This document shows, piece by piece, positions 48,407-60,352 of a DNA stretch of 64,000 nt (position 1 is its first letter; every line of letters begins with the position of its first letter). Source of the DNA: Colias croceus (lineage: Eukaryota > Arthropoda > Insecta > Lepidoptera > Pieridae); NCBI RefSeq assembly GCF_905220415.1, contig NC_059549.1, forward strand, positions 2,728,001 through 2,792,000. Reading direction: 5' to 3'. Below the pieces are notes generated by a model that worked only from the letters and a program-made list of their open reading frames with translations, had not been told where the DNA came from and made no database searches. The translations under genes were made by a program, and so were the position numbers.

Positions 48407-48803
48407 TTTTTTTTTTATGTTATGGGAAGGCAAACGAGCGGACGCACTGCCTGGTGGTAAGCAGGTTGCGTCGCCCATAGAGTAGAGTTGCCTACCAGAG
48501 TAGGATAAGGGGGAACACGGAATTAAATAATATATAAAAAAAAATAATGAAGCGGAAGCTATGCGTGGAGTGGCGGGAATTTACTGGCCTTTTAAGAAAC
48601 GATATGCTTTTTTCTTAAAATTTTCCAAATCATAGCTCCTAGGAAACACGGCAGGTGGTAGACTATTCCAGAGCTTACAGGTCCGTGGAAGAAAAGTGCG
48701 AGTGAATCGCACTGTGGTGCTCCGTCAGCCATCCAGGTGGTGAGGATGGTAAAGATTTTTATGGCGGGTTGTGCGATGGTGGAATTGTGCGGCAGGAATA
48801 TTT
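48407..48803. repeat. Lepidopteran dispersed repeat with T-rich start
   Basis: After a T tract comes GGCAAACGAGCGGACGCACT, then GTAAGCAGG and GCGTCGCCCATAGAG, a short poly-A, and a region with ACGGCAGGTGGTAGACTATT and AGTGCGAGTGAATCGCACTG. I recall this sequence as abundant in moth and butterfly genomes, probably from a non-LTR retrotransposon, but the class is not proven here. The ACTATTCCAGAGC part may be a decayed antisense coding segment. No intact frame. Confidence 0.6.
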
Positions 48804-48950
48804 ATGGTTAAATAAATATTTATGGTCTATTTTTATTTTTTACGCATACTAAAATAATTTGTAAGTGTGTACTTTGTAATAGCACTACAATAAAATTCGA
48901 GCCATCCGTCATCGAGAATCTTAGTATAATATTATGTCCTACAGTCTACG

Positions 48951-49441
48951 GACGCTCATAAGTTATTAGCTACTGCAGAGATACAGACGTGTAACTAATA
49001 ACTTATGAGCGTCTATAATATGACGATACAGACGCTCATAAGTTATAAGCTACTGCAGAGCTACAGACGTGTAACTAATAACTTATGAGCGTCTATAATA
49101 TGACGATACAGACGCTCATAAGTTATTAGCTACTGCAGAGCTACAGACGTGTAACTAATAACTTATGAGCGTCTATAATATGACGATACAGACGCTCATA
49201 AGTTATTAGCTACTGCAGAGCTACAGACGTGTAACTAATAACTTATGAGCGTCTATAATATGACGATACAGACGCTCATAAGTTATTAGCTACTGCAGAG
49301 CTACAGACGTGTAACTAATAACTTATGAGCGTCTATAATATGACGATACAGACGCTCATAAGTTATTAGCTACTGCAGAGCTACAGACGTGTAACTAATA
49401 ACTTATGAGCGTCTATAATATGACGATACAGACGCTCATAA
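48951..49441. repeat. 80-bp palindromic satellite, six units plus a partial
   Basis: Units begin at 48951, 49031, 49111, 49191, 49271 and 49351, and a seventh is cut off at 49441. Only two substitutions were seen (in units 1 and 2). Each unit is GACGCTCATAAGTTATTAG (19-bp arm), 25-nt loop with CTACTGCAGAGCTACAGACG, the exact inverse arm, and a 17-nt linker TATAATATGACGATACA. Because arms alternate, each can pair within its unit or with the neighbour across the linker. High homogeneity indicates recent expansion. It could be a tandemly amplified small foldback element. Confidence 0.95.
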
Positions 49442-52400
49442 GGTTATCGCACCGTATAAAGTTTTCGGTTTTCTATCAATTACATTTTTTTTACTGAAGA
49501 CCATGAAACTTTTAATGCGCTTTCTGCGCTTTCTGGATATTCCAGAGAATATTTTCAAGCATCGATAAAAAATAAACCTGCAATTCGAAGGTATGAAAAA
49601 AGCAAATTCCCCACGCGAAGTTTTAATTCCGTCCAATTTGATTAGCGAACCACGAAATTTAATGCGGGCTCAATCCTTGATGTAAAACTGTCACGTAGAC
49701 AATAGGTGCGATTTCCCCAAATGAGCTGATCAATATTCAAGGGACAGACGTCTTAGCGTAACAACAGAACAAATTCGAAAGACAGAGTATCGACAGGACC
49801 GTCCTTAATGTAATTATCATAATGGCGACCAATAAAAGAGACTTTCAGTATTCGTGACGTTGCTTTAAAAAGTACGAAAGGTGCCTCGGGCGGAAAACGA
49901 CGCTCCTTATTTAGCGCCCTTGACGGAGGGACCCTAATATTGGGTTTCTAATCACATTATGCATAAGAGCTCAAAAAAGAAGGAAACAGATTTGCATGGA
50001 GTGACGGATTTGATTATGAGAATGCTTGATGGTCACAAATTTGGTACATTGAAGTGTGGGCGATTTAGCATAGTCGTTAGTCGTAAAGAAATGATGTCGA
50101 AAATAGAATCGAAAATTGGATTTTCTTTTGTTTAGTGGAAATCCATTTATATCTTCAAATGTCTAGTCAAATTTGATATGAAAAATTGTGAATAAAACTA
50201 ACCTTTTATCTTCGTAAATGAATTGACGCACCCCACATTATATGATACAATACGGGCAATTCTATTCACATCTAGCGAGGTTGATCAGGCGTGAAGTCTT
50301 TTATTCTGGAGTCACGTGTCGAGCGGCATGGCAGACGTATTCTACCGAATCTAATGCACTCAAAACCATGCGACATTATATCGAATCTGGTTGAAATAGG
50401 GTCCGAAAACAATGGTAAGGATAGATTGAAGATAGTATATTATTTTGCGGAAAAATCAATGGCAAATGCTTCCGACGGGAGTTCCGCATGGCAAGGAAGT
50501 AGGATCATTATTATTACTGTCCATAGACTGAATTGAATCGTGCCGACTGGTTTCCGTTTACGTCTTCCCCTTTGAATTACGGTTTGCTATTATTTATCAA
50601 TAAAGCTAATCAATGCTTACTTACATTTCGGGGATGTAATGACTTCGACTGTGTAAATTTGCACATGAAGCAAGGAGTTTCGTAACTTCTGGTAATATCG
50701 AAGTACATAATATATTCTTACTCTTATTTCTTGTATGGTTGATTAATATTATTTTGTCGTAAGGAAGGTACTTGAAAATTTCTTCAAACCATAGAAAATA
50801 AGTTCAAATAAAAAAATTAAATCACTAAACTGTTTGATGCGACAAAAATTGTGAGACGTAATAAAATCAATTTTGTGAGACCCCATATGAAGGGATAAAA
50901 TTTTCCCCTCTGTCAGTTCTATTAGCACATTTTATGAAACTACACAAGAAATTTAATACATTACATTCTTTTGAGTGTTTAAAAAATGGTTTTAAAAAAA
51001 ATTGAAAATTTTCAGAATCTTCTATTTACTATTAATAGTAAACAACTACGTTTGTGATTGGCTCACAAACACATTTAAATACGTTGCAATCAAAACGTAG
51101 ATAAATTGTAAAACTGACGGTAAATAATATTAGGAACTTAAAGTTCATCCAAAGTCATATCATATTTTGTTAAATTTATAAACCGATTATTTACTGATAA
51201 GATTGCCATAATTTAAAAATAATATAAAGCTTACACTGGTAAAAATATAATGTTTTATTATTATTACAAAAAGTAGGTATTCAAAAACCATTTAGTTGAT
51301 TTCAACTATACCAGCATCTATTTAACGTCATAATTTTACATTTATCTTCGAAGATAATCTGCTCTTGTGTCAATATTTGATGTTACCTATATAATTATAA
51401 ACCCGCATGATGCAAGGTTGATTGAACAGAAAATATGTTACAGTTATTGTTAATTTATAACGATATTTTATACTAATAATTTAATAAAATATCTCGTTTA
51501 TATAATGTACTTTTGCAACTAAATAATATATTCAAGCTGCCATAGTATTTTTCGTTAATTACTCTATGTAAAGATACGCTACGTCATATTTTGCAATTAT
51601 GTATACTACTGTTACAAAATCATTGAGAGAGTTTTGATTTTATATTCCTTTCTTTAGTTATTTAACTATTGTTATAAACAAAAATTGAAATTATAGAAGA
51701 AAGTATTTACAAACAAAACAAACGTATATTAATATCTACGATTACAGGAACAAGACCATTACGCCTGCATTTGAGTTATAATAATACCTCTAATGTTACA
51801 ATTACTCGAACCTCACACCAAAATAGTAGGCTAAGGATTACAGAGACACGTCCCATCGTCCCACCGCCCCACACATCAAAGCCCCATTACTGGATAAATA
51901 TGCAATTTATTACATTTACCAATTTACATACATTCTGAGGACAGCGTGTTTTGAGAGTTAAGAGTGAGGGCGCTCGTTCACTTAAGTATGCAGATTTTGT
52001 AACTCCATTTAGAAAAGGACTTTGAAGGAGCATTAGTAAAGGGAATCGATAATTCGATTGATCGTTTGATATTGGTTTAAAAAAAAGTAATTCAGCAAGA
52101 GAAATAAAGTGTACTTACGTGCAATGTACGCACAATTATTATGTAAATTTAATTACATCACACCGAAAACTCCAATACTGAAAATACACGATAAGTACAA
52201 TATTGAGCATTAAAAATTTATACATGGCTTTACTTTAGCAATAAATTCAGAAAGGCAATAGCTATAAAAATAATGGCGGACCGATCTTTATAAATCTAAT
52301 ATACGCCTTGAGAGCAATTTTAAGCATTTAAAAATGTGAAATAAATAGCTATTCTCCCCTCGGAGGGTAAGTAAGTTTTAAATGGAGTTTCTCTATTAGT

Positions 52401-53598
52401 GACGACGTTCAACAAATGGACAGACGGAGTTTGCATTAGGTTTTACAAAACTCGCCCGCGGCCATGTCACGTGTGGATCTGGCAGTGGATTGAGAAGAAA
52501 AAACAAATAAATTTAAATCGTCGCTTTTAAAGCTGCTGTCTGTATAATAGAGCTTGAAGTGTTTAGACTTTGTTTATAAGAAGCCTTGAACCTCCACCAC
52601 CTCCAATAATTAGCTAAAATAAACAGCTAGTGAAGTTGACATAAACAAATATTAATGATTAAGTACACAATAATTAAAAATCCTCACTTTATGAAGCAAA
52701 GTGTTGTTCGAGCTAATAATTATTGTGACTACTTATAGGTAAATAATTTACAGAAACAGTTATTATTTCTACAGCTTATGCCTATAAGGCTCACACCACA
52801 TTAAATTTAGCCGTTTTGAATGGCTTTGAATAGAGAAAATGGCTTGGAAACGCAGGCTTTCTTAAACTTGCTTCTCTCTTGATAGTCTGTGGATGTATCA
52901 ATATGCCATCTACAGCACTCAAGTTCTAGGCCACATAAGGTAAAGGTCTTGTGATCAGTCGTGCATCTAGCTACGACTGATTGCAGACTGCGAGATAAAC
53001 TTTGCCTTTATTTATATCGTGTTTCCTATTGTTCCTGATCTACTTAGAATCGATTGTAACAGTTGGCCTTGATATTTGAGCATAGTTTTGTAATAGTCCT
53101 TGCGGTAGTGTACTAGTGTATAAACTCAAAGATTTTTTTGTATATTACCAAAACACATCAAATATCTATAAGTAATACTATAAGTACTAATAAGTAGAAT
53201 TTATTTCCTTTTAATTTTATCATTTAGCTACTTCAATTTTGTTACGTTCGATGAATTTAGAAAAGGTTAGGTAAGAGGCTTATAATAGCAGAGCCTCGAA
53301 TAATTCAAATAATTTATTTATTTATTAGTAATATATCTCGATGATCAAAATTTCAACCATATTCAAAATCAAAGTCCATAACGCTCATATCATTGAACAA
53401 ACCAAATCATACGTTTCTATTATTAAAATAGAACCCAAAGCATCCGGGCGATAAATTTTACAATTGCCGCCGTCGACCCTTTATACGAAATTTATTAAGG
53501 ACTCCCCACCTCTGCTACTAAGTGTTTCAAATACGACACGTTCAAATTCTGAGAGGTGCCCTCATATATCAGGGAAACATAATTTTTCGTCCCCCATA
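49442..53598. other. No gene recognised
   Basis: The first kilobase (49640-50050 and 50220-50560) has balanced composition and an 81-codon open frame (50291-50536) without recognisable domain. The rest is AT-rich, with another more complex block at 52340-52500. A 9-bp stem hairpin ATCAGTCGT...ACGACTGAT lies near 52955-52982. No mobile-element ends were recognised. Confidence 0.5.
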
Positions 53599-53930
53599 AA
53601 AAACTGGCCAAGTGCGAGACGGACTCGCGCACCGAGGGTTCCATATAAACATGTTTTTTTTTATATTATATGTTTAATTTTTTATTCTTTTCACATTTCT
53701 ATTTGACGTTGCTTCGTATAAAATTTCAAGATTCTGTGTTCACGGGAAGTACCTTACAGCTTCAAGGGACAGAATATCCGAATTATTGATATGAATTTCT
53801 GCTTTTTAAAATAAGATCGTTCCTAAAAAAAGATTCTTGATAGACAGACAGAAGAACAATAAAGTGATAATAAGTAGGAGCCGTATAGACGGCTACTATC
53901 TTTTCCTTTATTAGTTCGGAACCCTAAAAA
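53599..53930. repeat. Lepidopteran dispersed repeat
   Basis: It begins AACTGGCCAAGTGCGAGACG and GCGCACCGAGGGTTCC and ends with ATTAGTTCGGAACCCTAAAA. An internal GACAGACAG tract precedes AACAATAAAGTGATAATAAG. The two boundary segments (GGGTTCC and its inverse GGAACCC) are complementary. I recall this repeat as widespread in Lepidoptera. The class is uncertain. A short open frame over its left part is not a gene. Confidence 0.6.
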
Positions 53931-55621
53931 GGGAAGTACCTACATCCCATGGTTTCGGTGCAAGCTTCGTCTGTTTCTTATTTCCTACGGATCTTGAGCC
54001 GATTGTTTTTATTGCGACGGATTTGGGGAGTGTTAGTATTAATATTTGATGTTATCGAAAACACGTGCTGTAAATATCACTTGGAATATTACGTCGATAT
54101 GAGAAAAAACTTCATGCTTTTCGACCTTTTTGGTATATATTGAATTAGGGTTGATATCACTTTCCTTTTCCGTATGCTATTACGGAACAGGAATTGCATG
54201 AATTTTTTAAAGATGTTTTTTTAGAAGTAACCTATTGCAGCAAAACAGCAGCCCGATGGAAATGTAATTTTATCTACTGATCATAATTTGTTTTTAAGAT
54301 GCTAAAGTTAATATTACATTATCTAACATATTCAAATAAAAAATGTTATATACATTGTATATATGCATTGTATATGTGTATAAGTTAATATACATTGATT
54401 TCTTACAGAGAGCAAAGCAAAACATGCAGTGAAACCTACGTGAGAGTTCTCACGATAAAAAGCTATAGAATAAAGCATAGTTAATTAAACAACTGAAATT
54501 CCAAACATAATCCAGAACTCAGTATCTAGGAGCATCAGTTAGAAATAAATCGTACAAAAGAACTCGCATATATAAAATCCAATAAGATTATAAAATGAAG
54601 TGTCACGATAGTTTTTATATAAAATATCAAACTAAATCTAACATGCAATATAAATACAACTTCATTAAACTCAACGAACTTGAATTCATCTGAACTCAGA
54701 TCAAAAATTACTTCTTTACGAGCGGCGCGTTGAAGCGTCAAATAACATTTCTGTTAAATTATTTGCAAGACTGAAATATAAGCGTTAACCACAACCCCGG
54801 GTCGAAGCGAACAAATATAGATGAAACTTGATACCCAAAATTGTGACAGTGAAGTTCCTATCCCAAATAATCTCGACCACAATTCGTCACCCCCTCATCT
54901 CACCCTAAATCAAAGCATTCCCAATCCAACAATAAAAAAGGAATATTTATTCGTTATTTGTTGTCGACTCGCGTTAGAATAAAGCGTCTATCTAGGCACG
55001 CACCCTCCTAGCTTTATCTAAGATCACGATTGCATAAAATTCTCATCTCTCTTTGAAATGTGACAGATGACGGTCCCACCGCCCAAGAGCTCGTATAATG
55101 TTAACGCATGTCACCTAAATCATAAACTTAAATTATACTGCGTGGCTTCATCCCCTGATATTGACTTTTACTTTGCTAAAACTATTCAACAAACTGCATT
55201 TGCTGGTGTAGAAGTAATACTTAAATACTGGTATCTTAAACTAAACTAAAAAACTAAACCCTTAAAAATATAGACACATTATTACAGCTTGCTAGATCTT
55301 AATAATTAATGTAGGTAGTTAAAAAAATCGAAAAGAAATTATTTTACTGTCACCGATCTTTAACAAGTGTAGGTACAAAATTTGATCTGTCCCTTAAAAT
55401 CGGAGATAGGATATGATATTATAGGTGTTCTTTACATAAATAAACAGGTGAAGCTAATAAAAGGATGTAAAAAGGCAACAATATGTGTCTCTGGCAGATG
55501 TTTTGCCTCAATGTTAATTATCTATTTGTATAATAATATCGTATGTTATTCTATTATATACTGTAATTACAAGCCACATATTATAACAGCTTCTCTATAC
55601 AGTTCAAACGTGTACGTATAG
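53931..55621. other. No gene recognised
   Basis: AT-rich, with a TATATA/GTATAT-rich stretch at 54340-54400. The block 54955-55085 is more complex. The last 60 bases contain possible splice acceptors (TTCTCTATACAG, CGTATAG) ahead of the candidate exon at 55622. Confidence 0.45.
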
Positions 55622-55810
55622 GTACTGAAAGTGGCACGTGCGTTGCTTCAGGCAGTTTTGCGACACGACGGCGATGTTATGCTTAAATTGAATTCAATTT
55701 ACAACTTGAATTGCCTACAGGAGCGTTTGCAGAACGTTAGTGTGAAGGAGATCAAAAATAGCATGAGGAAAATATTAGTGCCAAGTATTGAGCGTGATAG
55801 GCTTCAGTAA
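55622..55810 (+). CDS. Candidate terminal exon, product unknown
   Basis: After a possible acceptor (GTATAG at 55616-55621) there are 62 codons ending in TAA (55808-55810). The peptide includes VARALLQAVLRHDGDVMLKL, ERLQNVSVKEIKNSMRKI and LVPSIERDRLQ. Third codon positions are about half G+C against one third in the surroundings, first positions favour purines, and the peptide has the alternating hydrophobic and charged pattern of amphipathic helices, all of which suggest selection for protein. I do not recognise the family. The upstream exon was not found, the pyrimidine tract is weak, and no clear AATAAA follows. Alternatives: a coding fragment captured by a repeat, or a chance frame. Confidence 0.3.
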   Translation, partial: VLKVARALLQAVLRHDGDVMLKLNSIYNLNCLQERLQNVSVKEIKNSMRKILVPSIERDRLQ

Positions 55811-58800
55811 TGTAATGTAAATGATTAGGAGGTAATGGATGGTCTTTCAATGAAAGTTACGTATTTTATTGTAATTTAATTTCTATTAATTATTAAATAC
55901 AATTGCATTTAGTAATTTCTTTAGCGATTAAGTCACTTAAAGGAATCATATTATACTAAATAATGAATTAGGTTTAGTGTTCTGTGTACTTAGGTAGTTT
56001 AAATTTAAAAAAGCAATATACACGTACTTTATGTTATATACTCAAAAACAAAAGTTATAACTAAAACTAAACTTACTGCACTTTTATGAAAGCTTATACT
56101 AGCGTATTCAAGTTAGCGGCAACTCAAAATAATTTGGTAAAACATATCAGAAATGTTTTGTTACCCGAGTACCTATATTAACTTCTAGGGCACTAGGAAC
56201 ATGCATTTCTTCCACCTCGTAATTGGAAGGCACAGGCAAGAAGATAGTTTTTAATCCATTGGTCTAAATTTTCTGAGCTATTTAATAAAATAGTGGAATA
56301 GGAAACGTTGGAAACTTAATTTCAAAAAATTTCGGGCTGTTTCATATAATTTAGTAACTCGATCTTGCAGTATCACGTTTGTGGAGTTTACTTGAGCTCA
56401 GATGTTATTAATTGGTCTATTTCGGTAAGTAATTGCCCACAGAAAGCGCTATTAACGTGGATATTATATAAAATATATCTCTTTTACATTTTAAACGCAT
56501 TCAGCGGCTGGTTATTGCGGATTTTATTAGCTGCAATCGTGGTTTATGCTAGTTAATAATGAATGTTTCGGTATAATATGATAAAGGCCGATTGATGTTA
56601 TTGTTATTTACTTGTAACAGTTTTACAGTTTTAAAGGCTGAATTTTATCTGTTTTGTCATAAATGCCTTTACAAATCGACTGATGAAAAAAAGTTAATAT
56701 TGCATCAAGAATAAACTTATGTGCTTAAAACCAAAAATGAGTTTTCTTTACACGTTAGAATACAGTACACCACACACGTATCGATTAATTCATCATTTTA
56801 AAATCAATAAAAAAGTTTTTTAACGGAGTAGCCGTTATCAGAACGGCACTTTCAAATATATTATGTGCCTAGGAAATATTTTTCCCTAAGACGTATTCTA
56901 TGGATTTAACAGTGCATAATATAATTAATAATTTATACTTTCATAAAAAATATACAAACATCAATTACGAAACTAATTAATAGATAGATGCATATTCAAA
57001 CATAATAATATTATAACTCAACCTATCGTGAGGGTTAAGAGGCGTATAGATTACCTTTACATAAACTATAGGAATTGAATGGAGCAATTTCATAAGTACA
57101 TAGGTACAGGCTTAGTAATTTGCAATGGGTTAGAATGAATGAGTTCGCATTCAGACTTAGGGAGAGTTTCATTAACTTACCAATGAATGCTGGCATTCAT
57201 TAAAATTTTGCATTAGTTGCAAACATTTGGCGCATTATTTGTTTGTTTTGATGTTGGATCTAATTCATTTAAAGCACCGCTACATTAATTTATATATTTT
57301 CATTAATGATTTATGTTTTGAAATACTCTGAATACGTTAATTTTATTATGTACTTTAATATGTTGTGTAAATAATATTATAGTTATTAAGTAGTTTAAAT
57401 GTTCTGTAAATATTACATTTTTAATAATAATCTGTATAACTAAGTGTTGTTTTTAAACATTGAGTACCTATGAGTTTCTAAAAAAATGTACCTATGAAAA
57501 TTTTACCACTAAAAACAACTTTATAATAAAACAAAAGCACTCTGTATAACGACACGTTATAAACTCAACCTGAAAGTTACGAAGGTTGAAACTTGTCCCT
57601 TAAATAAACTATAAAATGTTTCATAGCTCTGCCACAGAGACAATTTCTTAATCGCAACAAGTCAGGAACGTTTACGGTACGGCCTCATAATTACATTAAC
57701 TACACGATTTGCTTTTATTACAGGACATTCTTATACAGGGTGTCCTAGATAGACTATGTAGTATGTAGGTATAACTGAATATTTTAACTAAAACAACATC
57801 TTCGAGAATCGTAATTTAATATGACGTATTTATTAGCAATATATTGTGATACTAAGTATTGTATTTTTTTCTGTTTCTCAATGTCTTTTTTCACATATTT
57901 GGTAATCATGTTAATAATACGAAATTTGTGTTAAAATTTTTAGTGGAAATGTAAACAACACGACTCCTGTATTAGCGAGTTGCTAACATGAAATACAGCG
58001 TACATAATAATTTATAATTATAATAAGCACACGCTGTATAAGCCAAGCAGGAGTAGACCCCAACGGACCGGTCTAGACAAATTGTCGCACCCCATGTTCA
58101 CATTACTGCCGATATTTAATTGTTTGCGTAATTTATTTCCCGAAAACAGGGACCGGTCTTGTGTGTTCACACTGAGATACTGTATACTCGTACAATAACA
58201 GCTAACAGGATAAAACAAAGCAAACAATTTATGGATAAATAATAACACAATTCAAAGATGAGAATTATAACACAAATTCTATTAGCTGGTAATTACACGA
58301 CTTTATTGAGATACATTTTGTAATCATCAATGTGTTTATTTATTCTATTGAAATAAATTGAAGCCTACAATATTTTCAAAACCAAAGCAAACAAAGCAAC
58401 TTATTCATTCAGCAAGTAAGAACCATAACTAAGTCAACAATATGCAGATTTTCCTGGCAAAAAATAAATAGTGAACTAATTAATTTTTACACTTAATTAT
58501 ATTATTATTTACGTTTCTCAAACGTCATGTTTTTCTTTATCTTTATGTACAAATCCGCTTTATAAAATTTGATTTTTTTAATCTAGTACCCCACTATGAA
58601 CGCGTTCTATATCTACATGTATACGATAGACACTATAGGGTACTAGGCATGACTAAACGTCACATGCAATTTCGACTGCCATCACATGCACCGTGCCCTA
58701 TCCTGACACTTGCATATTTCAATATTAGTCACGGACGCTTTGGTTTTAGCATTCAATTGAGACTATGAATAATTGAATGAATTTTTTAAATTTTTAATTC

Positions 58801-59880
58801 CACGTCGCAGATGTGAATTTTGAACACGCTGTATAAATTATGTTTTGTATATTTAATTCGTTATATTAATTTATAGAGACAAAAGTAATAAAATATCGTT
58901 GAATAAAATAGAAATTTATCTCTCAATTTAAATATTTAGAAATTATAACGATTTTTTTAGGGGAATATACTTTTTGTCTGCTTTTGAAGTAAAAAGTTGC
59001 ACAAAATTTACAAAGGAACCTTACAATTATTAGTAGAAGTATATCGTTATTTATTCAAAAATTTCCATACAAAACAACCAAGAAATTATTTCGTTCATCA
59101 CTACATTTTCACTACAATATGCCATAGGAATTATTGTGTAAGCTTGCAGGCTTATGTCGACGTATCACATAAGCAAATGGTTAACATAACACGATAGGGC
59201 TGGATCACTCATAATCTAGAGCTGTCCATCAGAACTATCGATAATAGGGTCGGCTAATTTATCCATTTATCCATTCCGACCAATAAGACAAACGAGCTTT
59301 ATCCGTAACGACTTATCTTAATAAGTTTCCGGAGATAAGACTGCGATACCGGGATAACTAATGTACTATGGTCAGTTCAATTATTTTCAAATCCATTAGT
59401 TTGTATTAAAATTGCTTTTATTTCAATTGTTTATACAGATAAGCGGATTTGTGTATTATCAGGGTCAAGATAAATATTTGGGATTGTTTAATTTAAATTA
59501 ATGTGGGTTTTTAACTTGATTTTATATATTTAGATAGTTTATCGTAGTGGTGGTATCATCCAAGTTTAAGCCATTTGTTGCCATACAGTTGGGATCTTTT
59601 CTTCGAATTTTCAATTGAAAGTAGCTGTTGCTGTGGTCTTCGTTCACTTAGGATTTATGGTGAGGATAATTGACAATTGACTAATGAAATTTATAATAGA
59701 TTTATATAGAAGCTTTCTGCGTTTTGCTTGTTGCGTGTTACGTGTTCAGTCTTCCATGTGCCATCATATTATCATTTCCACATCAAATCTCTTCGATTTT
59801 TGTCAGTCTTGCTCGACTACGATTGACTCTATAACATTATCTAAAAAGGAATTAAATTCTAAGCTGTGTTCAGTCTTTTT
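55811..59880. other. No gene recognised
   Basis: AT-rich. A TACAGGGTGTCC motif near 57736 and ACACGCTGTATA near 58025 and 58813 look like half-ends of a repeat but do not pair convincingly. A short palindromic segment CTAGTACCC...GGGTACTAG spans 58585-58645. Otherwise short frames without domains. Confidence 0.45.
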
Positions 59881-60352
59881 AACCGACTTCAAAAAAAAAG
59901 GAGGAGGTTATCAATTCGGCCGGTATGTTTTTTTATAATACGTAAAAAACAATTACATATTTAACATTTATAACTCTGCTCTATGCAAAATAAAATAAAC
60001 AATACCTGTGTTTTATAATGTCGTTAACACGTTGCCTATAATTATTTATCTCATAATAACATTAAATTATTATTATTAACCAACTTCAAAAAAAAGGAGG
60101 AGGTTATCAATTCGGCCGGTATATTTTTTTTTTATTTTTTTTATGTATGTACACCGATTACTCCGAGGTTTCTGAACCGATTTACGTGATTCTTTTTTTG
60201 TTCGATGCGGGATGGTGTCGAATTGGTCCCATAAAAATTTTATTCGGATAGGCCCAGCAGTTTTTATTTTATGAGCATTTTTGTCTGTATTTGTAAATGT
60301 TGCAAGTGCAAGTTTGAAGTCGGTTGTTTTTAACGCAGTTATTGACTTGTTA
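59881..60352 (+). repeat. Dispersed lepidopteran repeat, copy 2, with duplicated head
   Basis: 59934-60352 matches the reverse complement of 12266-12682 at roughly 95 percent by eye. The extra 59881-59933 repeats the internal segment starting ACTTCAAAAAAAA, GGAGGAGGTTATCAATTCGG that recurs at 60083, so this copy carries a partial head-to-tail duplication. It contains ACACCGATTACTCCGAGG and GTGTCGAATTGGTCCCATAA. Noncoding; the open frame entering it from 59684 is not a gene. Confidence 0.75.

Noticed and set aside
48951..49441. CRISPR-like array, because of regular repeats with a palindrome
   Set aside because: Linkers and loops are identical between units, so there are no variable spacers, and the genome is eukaryotic; it is a satellite.
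50291..50536. 81-codon plus-strand frame in balanced DNA
   Set aside because: Composition is somewhat coding-like but no family is recognised and no splice sites or initiation context support it.
57736..58032. Possible MITE between TACAGGGTGTCC and ACACGCTGTATA
   Set aside because: The two putative ends match too poorly and no duplication flanks them.
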